A DNA stretch of 49,750 nt from the NCBI GenBank assembly GCA_026710435.1, contig JAPOQZ010000207.1, positions 1 to 49,750 on the forward strand, written 5' to 3'. The notes below the pieces were generated by a model. The model did not search any database, was not told the DNA's origin, and worked only from the letters and a program-made list of their open reading frames with translations. The translations under genes and the position numbers were made by a program. Source of the DNA: a bacterium. Its GTDB lineage: Bacteria; Actinomycetota; Acidimicrobiia; Spongiisociales; Spongiisociaceae. This document shows, piece after piece, positions 35,758-43,699 of the stretch (positions are counted from its first letter, which is position 1; each line of letters starts with the position of its first letter).

Positions 35758-37371
35758 ATGTCCCTACAATACCGAGCCATATGGCAGGATGATCGACCAG
35801 ATCTGATCGATTCCGCTCCAGCACTATTCCAGGAGTGGCTCGATAGTTTGGCCGGTACCGACATCGTGATTCCACAGGCTGGGACCGCTATGTCAGGTCC
35901 CTATGAGGTCAGAGTTGACCCTGTCGTAGATGATGAGCACGGCGATATACGAGCTCTCCGTATACGGCTCGTTCGGACCATTACTGAGGCCGAGACTGAG
36001 GAGCATTGGACAACGACCACTCACTGGTTGATGGATGGGCATAGTGGTTGGATCTGGATCGATTTGGAGTGGATTTCTGACGATATTTCACAACAACGCT
36101 CCGTCTATCCTCCAGGAATTGTCCAGCGACTACTCAAGAATAGAAGCCTTTATCTCGACCGGGATAATCGAGGGCCCAACCCAGTAACAGTCAGTAATGA
36201 ACAAGACATTAATGACCTATTCGATCGCTTGTTCGATAGTAATCGAACTGTTCCTTTGGTTCTGTACTCTTTTGACCGCCATCTTTCTCATCAGGCGTTT
36301 GAAATTCGTATTCAGAATGCGGCACGTCGGCTCGCCGGATGTGCCGATGTCAGAGCTCTCAATGAACCAGCACAAGGCAGCTTTCATGACCAGATTGACC
36401 AGATTGGGATGTCTGTATACGGAGGTGCAGTTCGTATCTATCTGCCAATACTTGATAAGTACGACCCCGAGCCGTGGAAGCATCGTTACATACAATCTCG
36501 TTATCTACCCCGCGATCCTCAGCAGGCAGCAGGCCGGATCGCTCGACATATCCTACCCCGGATGATCGCTCAGAGCCCTCCGGCAGTTTATCAAAACAGG
36601 ATACGGAAGCTTCTAAGCGGTATCAACCGTGATTGGCAAGAAACTGCTTTCGAGCAAGATACCAGAATTCGGGAGCTTGAGGACTTGATCAACCGACTCC
36701 GTTCCGACGTATCGGATCTCAATCTCTATCGAGATTTAGCGATCGAGGAAGCCATAGAAAGTGAGATAGTCGCTGAAAGCGCGCGGCTGAAACTTGACCA
36801 ACTACGGGCCTACGTGCGATTGTTGGGAAAGACTCCAGAGGTTATCGAGCAGCAAGTAGATGAGCATGTAGTCGCATCGTCTTGTAGAGAAGCTATCCAG
36901 ACTGCTCAGCAGTTGGACCTTATTGTGATTCATCCGGATGCACCCCAGGATATTGAACGACTAGATCAAGATGAGGACTCTCGTCTATGGGCAGCGAAAA
37001 TCTCCCGGTGCCTACGATCTCTAAATACGTATGCAAACCATAAGCGTAATGGCGACTTTGAGGGTAACTTCAAAACTTGGTGTGACAATTCAGGGCATGA
37101 CGACAGACTAAACTCTAGGAAGTTCGTTGCTTTAAGGGAAAGTGAGACTGTCCGGAAAAATCGGCTATTGATGTCGAAGCGTCACTTTCCGATCGCTCAA
37201 AGTATTTCAGCCAGTGGACGTATAGCAATGGAGTCACATCTGAAGGTAGTCGAGGGCGGTGGTATGAACATACCACGAATCTACTTCCACGATGATACTA
37301 GGCGGACCGGCAAGGTTTATGTCGGGTTCATAGGTCCTCACGACCTGGTACCCAACAAGTCGAAAAACTGA
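35758..37371 (+). CDS. Orphan protein of unknown function, AT-richer than neighbours
   Basis: No family is recognised. The protein is 537 aa. Visible parts: an N-terminal mixed region (1-165) with Trp-rich TTTTHWLMDGHSGWIWIDLEWI; a second region (165-300) with VPLVLYSFDRHLSHQAFEIR, the pattern GGAVRIYLP and HILPRMIAQSPPAVY; a probable coiled coil (about 300-365, Leu/Glu/Arg rich); and a C-terminal domain ending FHDDTRRTGKVYVGFIGPHD. It is 43-53% GC in two sampled 60-bp lines, against 67% in a neighbouring gene, so it is probably acquired. The ATG has GAGGTG upstream and a possible promoter (TTCAGG, TAGTAT at about 35697 and 35719). Cargo of this kind is often defence-related, but nothing here proves it. 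Confidence 0.75.
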   Translation: MSLQYRAIWQDDRPDLIDSAPALFQEWLDSLAGTDIVIPQAGTAMSGPYEVRVDPVVDDEHGDIRALRIRLVRTITEAETEEHWTTTTHWLMDGHSGWIWIDLEWISDDISQQRSVYPPGIVQRLLKNRSLYLDRDNRGPNPVTVSNEQDINDLFDRLFDSNRTVPLVLYSFDRHLSHQAFEIRIQNAARRLAGCADVRALNEPAQGSFHDQIDQIGMSVYGGAVRIYLPILDKYDPEPWKHRYIQSRYLPRDPQQAAGRIARHILPRMIAQSPPAVYQNRIRKLLSGINRDWQETAFEQDTRIRELEDLINRLRSDVSDLNLYRDLAIEEAIESEIVAESARLKLDQLRAYVRLLGKTPEVIEQQVDEHVVASSCREAIQTAQQLDLIVIHPDAPQDIERLDQDEDSRLWAAKISRCLRSLNTYANHKRNGDFEGNFKTWCDNSGHDDRLNSRKFVALRESETVRKNRLLMSKRHFPIAQSISASGRIAMESHLKVVEGGGMNIPRIYFHDDTRRTGKVYVGFIGPHDLVPNKSKN

Positions 37372-37420
37372 TAAGGCCACGCGTAGGTCCAAGGTACGCC
37401 ATATCGGACCTGATAGCGAG

Positions 37421-38602
37421 ATGAGGCACCGACCGGTACCATTCTTCCGGGTGCACCGACCGGCTTCTCGCTTACCGCGCCTGGTCCTGCTCGCCTATGT
37501 CGCAACTCTGACATCGGGGATAGGGGTCGTGTTCGCGCTTCTGGCAGAGATCCAGGACCGGTACGGATTCCCGACCTGGTCTCTGGGTCTCCTGGCGGGA
37601 ATCCCTTTCGCCATGACCCTGTTCGGCAACCTCTGGCTCGTCCCTCTCGCCGATCGCGGATGGGAGGTACGCCTGATCGCCGCCGGCTGCGTGCTCGTGG
37701 CGGCCTCGCTGCTGTGGATGGTATTCGCCACAACGCTCTGGCAATGGGTGTCGGCCCGGGCGGTGATGGGCCTGGCGGAAGGCATCTCCGTGAACGCGGC
37801 CCGACGGGTCATGTTGAGCTGGGACCAGGACCGCCAGGGAAGAGCGCTGAGCCATGTGATGATGGCAGTGATCGGGGGGATCCTGCTCGGCCCTCCCCTC
37901 GGAGGAGCGCTCAACCAGATCAACCACGCCGCTCCCTTCCTGGTCCCCGCGGGAATCGCGCTCCTGGTGCTATCGCTCCTCCCGATCGTGAGACCGGGTG
38001 AGTACCCACCATCACCCGCCCGGCTATCCCGGCGAAGCCTTACCGCTATCCCGGGATTCGCCTCCGGGTTGATGCTCGGTGCTTCGAACTGGCTATACAT
38101 AGGTGTGATCGATACGATCTGGGCCCGCTACATGACCGACCTCGGAGCAGGACCGCTTCTCATCGGACTCGGCTTCCTGATCATCGCCCTACCAACCGTC
38201 GTCCTCACCCCGGTCAGCGGCAAGCTGGCCGACCGCACCAACCCGGTCCGGCTCGCCCTGGTCGCCGCGATCCTAGGACTCCCGCTGGTAGCCGCCTACG
38301 GGCTTGCCGGCGGGATACCTGCCCTCCTAGTCGTCGGGGCCCTGCACTCCGCCTGCTGGGCATTCGTCAGCCTCCCCGCCCAAGCCGCGGTCGCCAAAGT
38401 GGCGCCTCCCGGCCAGACCGCCGAGGCCCAGGGAATGGTGCAGGCCAGCGGGCTGACCCTGGCGGCGGTAGGGGCATTCGCGGCTGCGCCTCTCTACGAG
38501 GCGGGAGGCCCCGCAGTGCTCTTCATTGCTACAGCTGCAGCGATCGCCACCTTCCCGATGATCGTCTACTCCAGACGCGACAAGTGGCGGACCGCATTCT
38601 GA
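37421..38602 (+). CDS. Major facilitator superfamily transporter, paralogue 1
   Basis: Twelve-helix membrane transporter of 393 aa. The segment GLLAGIPFAMTLFGNLWLVPLADRGWEVRL is the typical MFS motif A region between helices 2 and 3, and LADRTNPVRLAL is its second-half copy. The substrate is unknown; drug/H+ antiporter-like proteins look similar. The next gene encodes a close paralogue, and both lie beside the acquired orphan gene. The start ATG at 37421 has only a weak ribosome site. Confidence 0.85.
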   Translation: MRHRPVPFFRVHRPASRLPRLVLLAYVATLTSGIGVVFALLAEIQDRYGFPTWSLGLLAGIPFAMTLFGNLWLVPLADRGWEVRLIAAGCVLVAASLLWMVFATTLWQWVSARAVMGLAEGISVNAARRVMLSWDQDRQGRALSHVMMAVIGGILLGPPLGGALNQINHAAPFLVPAGIALLVLSLLPIVRPGEYPPSPARLSRRSLTAIPGFASGLMLGASNWLYIGVIDTIWARYMTDLGAGPLLIGLGFLIIALPTVVLTPVSGKLADRTNPVRLALVAAILGLPLVAAYGLAGGIPALLVVGALHSACWAFVSLPAQAAVAKVAPPGQTAEAQGMVQASGLTLAAVGAFAAAPLYEAGGPAVLFIATAAAIATFPMIVYSRRDKWRTAF

Positions 38603-38629
38603 CATGCAGGCGACGGCCCGTGGCCGGTC

Positions 38630-39835
38630 GTGATTCACACAGCCGCCGGTGCGAATCGACAACCGGCAAGTAGCATCGGCCGGGTGCCATCGTCCCCTCT
38701 CCGACTTCCCCGCCTCGTTCTACTCGCCTACATCGCAACGCTGGCAACCGGCATAGGGGTGATCTTCGCCCTTCTGGCAGAGATCCAGGACCGCTACGGA
38801 TTCCCGACCTGGTCTCTGGGTCTTCTGGCGGGCATCCCTTTCGCCATGACCCTGTTCGGCAACCTCTGGCTCGTCCCTCTCGCCGATCGCGGATGGGAAG
38901 TGCGTCTGATCGCCGTGGGCTGCGGTCTGCTCCTGGCATCCCTGTTGTGGATGGTCTTCGCCACTGCCTTGTGGCAGTGGGTTGCGGCCCGAGCCCTGAT
39001 GGGCCTGGCGGAGGGAGCTTCCGTGGGCCCAGCCCGGCGCATCATGATGAGTTGGGATCAGGACCGCCACGGACGGGCGCTGAGCCAGGTGATGGTAGCG
39101 ATAATCGGAGGGATCCTGCTAGGCCCTCCCCTCGGGGGAGCACTCAACGAGATCAACCACACCATGCCCTTCCTCGCGCCGGCCGGGGCCGCCATGCTGG
39201 TGTTCTTCCTCCTTCCGATGGTAAAACCGGGCGAGTACCCACCATCACCCGCCCGGCTATCCCGGCGAGGCCTCACCGCCATCCCGGGATTCGTATCGGG
39301 CTTGCTGCTCGCAGCCTCGAACTGGCTCTACATCGGAGTCATCGATGCGATCTGGGCCCGCTACATGACCGACCTCGGAGCAGGACCGATCCTCGTCGGA
39401 CTCGGCTTCCTGATCATCGCCCTACCAACCGTGGTCCTCACCCCGGTCGGCGGCAAGCTGGCCGACCGCACCAACCCGGTTCAACTCGCCTGGGTAGCCG
39501 CCATGGTGGGCCTCCCTCTATTGCTCGCCTACGGACTGGTCGCTGCGATACCCACCCTGCTGCTGGTAGGGGCCCTGCACTCGGCATGCTGGGCATTCGT
39601 CACCCTTCCCGGGCAGGCTGCGGTGGCCAAAGTGGCCCCTCCCGGCCAATCAGCGGAAGCCCAGGGACTCGTTGAGGCATTCGGATTGACAGTGGCAGCA
39701 GCCGGTGCGTTTGCCGCTGCTCCGATCTACGACGCGGCGGGTCCGACGGTTCTCTTCATCATCACAACCGTGGCCCTCGCGATAACGCCACTGGTCGTGT
39801 TCATCCGCCGCGACATGTGGCGAACCGCATTCTGA
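38630..39835 (+). CDS. Major facilitator superfamily transporter, paralogue 2
   Basis: About 400 aa and closely similar to the preceding gene along its whole length. Long stretches are almost identical at the DNA level: the block coding for EIQDRYGFPTWSLGLLAGIP and the following 60 bases, and the block for PPSPARLSRRLTAIPGF-like sequence. Other parts, notably the ends, differ more, as after local gene conversion. The start may be GTG at 38630 or GTG at 38684; neither has a good ribosome site. It is a tandem duplicate with probably related substrate range. Confidence 0.85.
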   Translation: MIHTAAGANRQPASSIGRVPSSPLRLPRLVLLAYIATLATGIGVIFALLAEIQDRYGFPTWSLGLLAGIPFAMTLFGNLWLVPLADRGWEVRLIAVGCGLLLASLLWMVFATALWQWVAARALMGLAEGASVGPARRIMMSWDQDRHGRALSQVMVAIIGGILLGPPLGGALNEINHTMPFLAPAGAAMLVFFLLPMVKPGEYPPSPARLSRRGLTAIPGFVSGLLLAASNWLYIGVIDAIWARYMTDLGAGPILVGLGFLIIALPTVVLTPVGGKLADRTNPVQLAWVAAMVGLPLLLAYGLVAAIPTLLLVGALHSACWAFVTLPGQAAVAKVAPPGQSAEAQGLVEAFGLTVAAAGAFAAAPIYDAAGPTVLFIITTVALAITPLVVFIRRDMWRTAF

Positions 39836-39908
39836 TCTCTCGACGGTAAGAGGGTCTGCCGGCTGGGTGATCACCGCAGCCCTGTCCGCGGTCTTTCCGA
39901 CCGGGTCC

Positions 39909-40258
39909 CAGTGTCCCGAGTCGGAAGTTCGTTACAGAAGAGCGGGCTACACCTCCACCCCACCGAACCCCGAGAACGCGAAAACCGCCGGAAGGTGCCC
40001 CTTCCCTTGGGATCCCCCCCCCCGCCGCCACCTCCGAGGGTCACGGACGCGACCTCTCTATCCCCTGTGAGGGCCGGTTCCGGACGATTATGAACCCTGC
40101 CACGGTCCGCTCGACGTCAGAAACGAACCGCCGGTGTATACGGCTATCTACTATTGTACAACGAGCATGTGACAGATACAACGCTCTCGTAACGGTGGTC
40201 GGTTCGGTTCGGCTCATCAAGCCCGGAACGCAAGCGAAACAGAGATACAGGACACTAG
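39909..40258 (+). repeat. Family L interspersed element, copy L3 (complete, about 350 bp)
   Basis: The left end CCAGTGTCCCGAGTCGGAAG and the following 165 bases match L1. The right end, read on the minus strand, begins TAGTGTCCTGTATCTCTGTTTCG and matches the start of L2 and L4, with shared blocks such as TAGATAGCCG/TAGATAACCG and GGACCGTG. It is therefore a complete element with inverted ends. Its right CTAG is the left CTAG of copy D2. No coding frame is convincing. Confidence 0.75.
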
Positions 40259-40465
40259 CCCTGATTCTTCATGCTTCCAGACACACCCACGTCAGAAGGC
40301 CACATCAACCACATTATCGGCGGCCGGGTTAGGGTTCACCCCTCGGGTCAAGGTCGCGCCGGAGTGAGACGGGACGATCGCGTGGGCCGCAATACCTGGT
40401 CAGAAGCTCATAGCCCACACGCCGTTCGTCCGGCACAAACCACCCGCATTAGAAATCGGGGCTAG
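40255..40465 (+). repeat. Family D interspersed element, copy D2 (211 bp)
   Basis: It starts CTAGCCCTGATTCTTCATG and ends AAATCGGGGCTAG, the inverted ends of family D. It is clearly similar to D1 throughout, with GACACACCCAC near the start and TCCGGCACA near the end. The left CTAG is shared with L3 and the right CTAG with A4. Confidence 0.75.
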
Positions 40466-40529
40466 GAGGGTGCTGAACACTGACGCTTGCTCGGGCCTGC
40501 CGCCGGTGGATTGCTCAGCACCCTCCTGG
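40462..40529 (+). repeat. Family A element, copy A4 (internally deleted, 68 bp)
   Basis: Both arms are present: CTAGGAGGGTGCTGAACACT on the left, ATTGCTCAGCACCCTCCTGG on the right. About 40 bases, including most of the inner hairpin, are missing between GGGCCTGC and CGCCGGTGG. The right CTAG is changed to CTGG. The iolE stop codon (40530-40532, minus strand) directly adjoins the element. Confidence 0.82.
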
Positions 40530-41420
40530 TCAGATGCCGAGATCGAGCAGGTACCGGACGCTCGTGCGGGCGTCTTCTATAGGACCTGCCCCCGGCAGGG
40601 GAGGCTCTGACAACGCCACATCCTGCTCCAGCACGTACCAGCCCTCGTATCCACGAGCCTCGAGGTAGCGGACCACCCCACCAACATCGACGAATCCTTC
40701 GCCGAGCGGCTTGAACAGCCCGTCTATCACCGCCTGCCGGAAGGGTCGCTCCCCTGCTCGTACCTGCTCGGCCATCCTCTCATCCACATCCTTGAGATGT
40801 ACATGGACGACACGGTCGCCGGCCATCCGCGCCACTTCGAGGGGATCGCCGCCGCTCAAGGCCACATGCCCCGTGTCCAGGCATATGTCCACGTCGCATG
40901 TCTCCAGCAACCGCTCGATCTGCTCCGGGCGGTCCACCGCCATTGCCCAGTGGGAGTGGAGGGCCGTCGCCAGACCGTGACTCTCACAGATCCCGGTGAG
41001 CCGTCGCAGCGCACGATCGAACACAGACCATTCCTGGTCGGTCAGCTCGATCGGTGTGTCATAGCCGTCGAGCACGGAAGCCGGTCCGAGCACGAAGGTT
41101 GCGGCGCCCGCTCCGGCGAGAGTTCCGGCTGCCCGCTCCGCGTAGGCGAGTTCGGAACGTAGCAACTCCTCACGATAGAGGCGCACCGGTACGAACCCAC
41201 CTACCAACTGCATCCCGCGGCGTACCAGCAGCGGATCGAGTTCCCCCGGATCGATCGGAAGAAACCCATCCGGACCCAGCTCCGTGGCTCTCAGACCCAC
41301 TGCCTGCATCTCGTCGAGAATACGGTCACGATCCATCACGTGTCCCCAACCGGGGGACGGGTCGACGCCCCAGGTAATGGGTGCGCCTGCAATCCGGTCC
41401 GCGAAGGAATGGCCCGCCAT
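40530..41420 (-). CDS. iolE: Inosose dehydratase IolE-like protein
   Basis: Converts scyllo-inosose to the diketone in inositol breakdown. Xylose-isomerase-like TIM barrel with the IolE start IAGAPITWGVDPSPGWGH, AVGLRATELGPDGFLP, the metal-site block VDICLDTGHVALSGGDP, VVHVHLKDVDERMAEQVRAGE and the final GWYVLEQD. It is 296 aa from the ATG at 41420, which has GAGGAGG ten bases upstream; an upstream alternative start would add nine residues. It is divergent from the SMP-30 gene and on the opposite strand to the rest of the inositol locus. Confidence 0.92.
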   Translation of the reverse strand: MAGHSFADRIAGAPITWGVDPSPGWGHVMDRDRILDEMQAVGLRATELGPDGFLPIDPGELDPLLVRRGMQLVGGFVPVRLYREELLRSELAYAERAAGTLAGAGAATFVLGPASVLDGYDTPIELTDQEWSVFDRALRRLTGICESHGLATALHSHWAMAVDRPEQIERLLETCDVDICLDTGHVALSGGDPLEVARMAGDRVVHVHLKDVDERMAEQVRAGERPFRQAVIDGLFKPLGEGFVDVGGVVRYLEARGYEGWYVLEQDVALSEPPLPGAGPIEDARTSVRYLLDLGI

Positions 41421-41630
41421 GTTTCTGGCCCCTCCTCTGTCCCGCATCCGGGCGGTGGATGCGGAACGGGTCCCCTAACCTGACTTACTCTCCAGGAAGC
41501 CCGCCGCCCGGATCCCATCCGGGTCCAGCCGACTCAGCGCGCGGCCTCTTGGGGAGGTATGAGAGCCTAACCTACACGACTCCGGAACCGGATGGGCGGA
41601 AGCGATTCCGACCGACGGAGGAGGTTGAAG

Positions 41631-41750
41631 ATGACCATTGTCGAAGTGCTGCGGAAACCCCCGGATGGGCCAATCCGTCGCTGTGGATCCCCCCTACCGA
41701 ACACTCCCACCGCCAACCCGTATCGGGGGTTCAACCATGGTCGACGTTGA
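41631..41750 (+). CDS. Possible 39-residue small ORF overlapping the SMP-30 gene start
   Basis: ATG at 41631 is preceded by GGAGGAGG six bases upstream, the best ribosome site in this 315-bp divergent gap. The frame reads MTIVEVLRKPPDGPIRRCGS and ends in TGA at 41748-41750, just past the ATG of the SMP-30 gene (41737), in a different frame. It may be a leader peptide that couples translation to the lactonase gene or a real small protein. No homologue is recognised. Confidence 0.4.
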   Translation: MTIVEVLRKPPDGPIRRCGSPLPNTPTANPYRGFNHGRR

Positions 41751-42618
41751 CGTAGCGGTCCAGGCCGGGGCGCTGCTTGGCGAGTCACCGGTCTGGAGTC
41801 CCGAGGAAGGGGTTCTCTACTGGGCCGACATCGACGGCCGCACAGTGCACCGCTTCGACCCGGCGACCGGCATCGATGAGACCCGCTCCGTACCGGGTCG
41901 CCCCGGGTCGCTGGTGCGCGGAACCGAGCCCGGACGGCTCCTGCTCGCCGCGGAGAACCAGGCGGTCTGGCTGGACTGGGAGACCGGGACCACGACGCCC
42001 TGGATAACTCTTGAGCCCGCCGGCACGGGTAACCGGATGAACGACGGGCGCACCGATCCCGCAGGCCGTTACTGGGTAGGTTCCATGTACCAGCGGGCTG
42101 CCGACGAACTGTTCACCGGCTGCCTGTACCGGATCGAGGCGGACGGCTCCTTCGCCGTCACCCGCCGCGGGATCGGCGTTCCCAACGCCCTGGCCTTTGA
42201 CATCGAGCGGGACCGTATGTACTTCGCGGATTCGCTGACGCGGACGGTGGTGCGCTACGACTACGACCTCGAGACGGGTGCTGCACGCAACGAGACCGTG
42301 TTCGTCGAGTTCGGTGACCTGCCGGGGCGGCCCGACGGCGCCTGCGTCGACGCCGAGGGTTGTTACTGGGTGGCCGCGGTACACGGCGGCGCCGTGCTGA
42401 GGTTCACGCCGGACGGCGTGCTCGACCGCCGGATCGAATTCCCGGTGAAGATGCCCACCATGACGGCCTTCGGAGGGACGGGACTCGACATGCTGTTCGT
42501 GACCTCTATCGGCGGAGGGGGCAGCCATCCCTTGGCTGCGGGCCAACCGAGGGCGGGCGATCTCTTCGTCCTCGATCCCGGCGTCACCGGCCTAGCCGAT
42601 GCCCCGTTTGCCGGATGA
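41737..42618 (+). CDS. SMP-30/gluconolactonase family lactonase
   Basis: Six-bladed beta-propeller lactonase of 293 aa. Metal ligands are seen as Glu in LLGESPVWSPEE, Asn and Asp in GNRMNDGRTDPAGRYW, Asn in GVPNALAFD and Asp in FADSLTRT. The PDGACVDAEGCYWVA block is the family's other signature. It would hydrolyse a sugar lactone. The ATG at 41737 is preceded by a G-rich run. Its presence beside iolE, together with a 2-hydroxyacid dehydrogenase, suggests a sugar-acid branch feeding or leaving the inositol route. Confidence 0.88.
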   Translation: MVDVDVAVQAGALLGESPVWSPEEGVLYWADIDGRTVHRFDPATGIDETRSVPGRPGSLVRGTEPGRLLLAAENQAVWLDWETGTTTPWITLEPAGTGNRMNDGRTDPAGRYWVGSMYQRAADELFTGCLYRIEADGSFAVTRRGIGVPNALAFDIERDRMYFADSLTRTVVRYDYDLETGAARNETVFVEFGDLPGRPDGACVDAEGCYWVAAVHGGAVLRFTPDGVLDRRIEFPVKMPTMTAFGGTGLDMLFVTSIGGGGSHPLAAGQPRAGDLFVLDPGVTGLADAPFAG

Positions 42619-42715
42619 AGCCGGCGCCCGCCGCTCTACCTGAGGCTCGAGTGCTCGCGTCCGGTGGTCTCGCCAGGCAGGCTCGCTACCATTCGCGTAC
42701 CAAGCGGGGAGGTTG

Positions 42716-43699
42716 GTGATTACCCAGCGGATCTGGTTCGAACGCGAAGTGACATCCGCTCTGCTGCCGCTCGTCCCGACCGCGGTCGAGATGCTGGGGC
42801 CGGGCGGGGATGGCGATGTCCACGCCGGCATCCGGACTGCCAGAGCGGCCGTAGCGGCGCGGCTGCCCTACGACGATCACCTCTTCGACCTCGCGCCCGA
42901 ACTCGTGGCGGTCTGCCGTAGCGGCATAGGGTGCGACACGATCGACTTCGAGGCGGCCGCGCGGCGGGGGGTGGCGGTGTGCAACGTCCCCGACGGCCCT
43001 ACCGTCCCCACCGCGGAGCATGCCCTCACCCTGATGCTCGCCGCGGCCAAACAGGTGATCCCGTCCGCGCTGCGGCTGCGAGACGCCGCCGGCGCGTACT
43101 ACCGATCACACGGCGCCCTCGAACTGGACGGCAAGAAGCTCGGCTTGGTGGGCTTCGGACGGATCGCACGACGGGTGGCCGGTTACGGGACAGCTCTCGG
43201 TATGGACGTGATCGCCTACGATCCTTACCTTCCGGAAGACGCCTTCCCGCCCCGGGTGGAGCGAGCGACATCACTCCACCAGCTTCTCGCCCCCAGCGAC
43301 GTGGTCTCCGTCCATGTTCCGATGACTGATGAGAACGCCCGCATGTTCGACGCCGACGCATTTGCCGCCATGAAGGCGGGTTCGGTGTTCGTCAACGCCG
43401 CCCGAGGCGGGCTGGTGGACCAGGAAGCACTCCTGGCGGCGCTCGACGAGGGCCACCTACTCGGGGCCGGCCTCGACGTGACCGATCCGGAGCCCTTGGA
43501 CCCGGATCACCCGCTGCTACACCATCCGGACGTGATCGTCACCCCCCACGTAGCATCGGCCACGGCGGAGGCTAAGGCCCGTATGTTCGGGTCCGCTGTC
43601 GAGCAGGCCCTGATGGTGATAGCAGGACAGAGACCACCCCATCTGGTCAACCCCGACGTCTGGAACAAGGTTCTCCGGCGTGTGGCAGGGAGCGGATGA
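42716..43699 (+). CDS. D-isomer-specific 2-hydroxyacid dehydrogenase
   Basis: NAD(P)-dependent reduction of a 2-keto acid to a D-2-hydroxy acid. The NAD motif is GKKLGLVGFGRIARRVAGYG (about residue 143). The catalytic Arg lies in FVNAARGGLVDQEAL, the Glu in DVTDPEPLDPDHP, and the His in VIVTPHVASAT. It is 327 aa, typical of the phosphoglycerate/glyoxylate reductase group. The start is the GTG at 42716; GGGAGG lies close before it, and a TTG one codon earlier is also possible. Its stop overlaps the start of the next gene. Confidence 0.88.
   Translation: MITQRIWFEREVTSALLPLVPTAVEMLGPGGDGDVHAGIRTARAAVAARLPYDDHLFDLAPELVAVCRSGIGCDTIDFEAAARRGVAVCNVPDGPTVPTAEHALTLMLAAAKQVIPSALRLRDAAGAYYRSHGALELDGKKLGLVGFGRIARRVAGYGTALGMDVIAYDPYLPEDAFPPRVERATSLHQLLAPSDVVSVHVPMTDENARMFDADAFAAMKAGSVFVNAARGGLVDQEALLAALDEGHLLGAGLDVTDPEPLDPDHPLLHHPDVIVTPHVASATAEAKARMFGSAVEQALMVIAGQRPPHLVNPDVWNKVLRRVAGSG

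Noticed and set aside
35723..37238. 11-bp direct repeat ATGGAGTCACA before and near the end of the orphan gene, considered as an attachment or target duplication
   Set aside because: The second copy lies inside the coding region rather than at a boundary, and 11 bp can occur by chance.
40090..40332. Open frames of 60-80 codons inside the L3/D2 repeats
   Set aside because: Frames are not shared among other copies of the same repeats and have no ribosome site.
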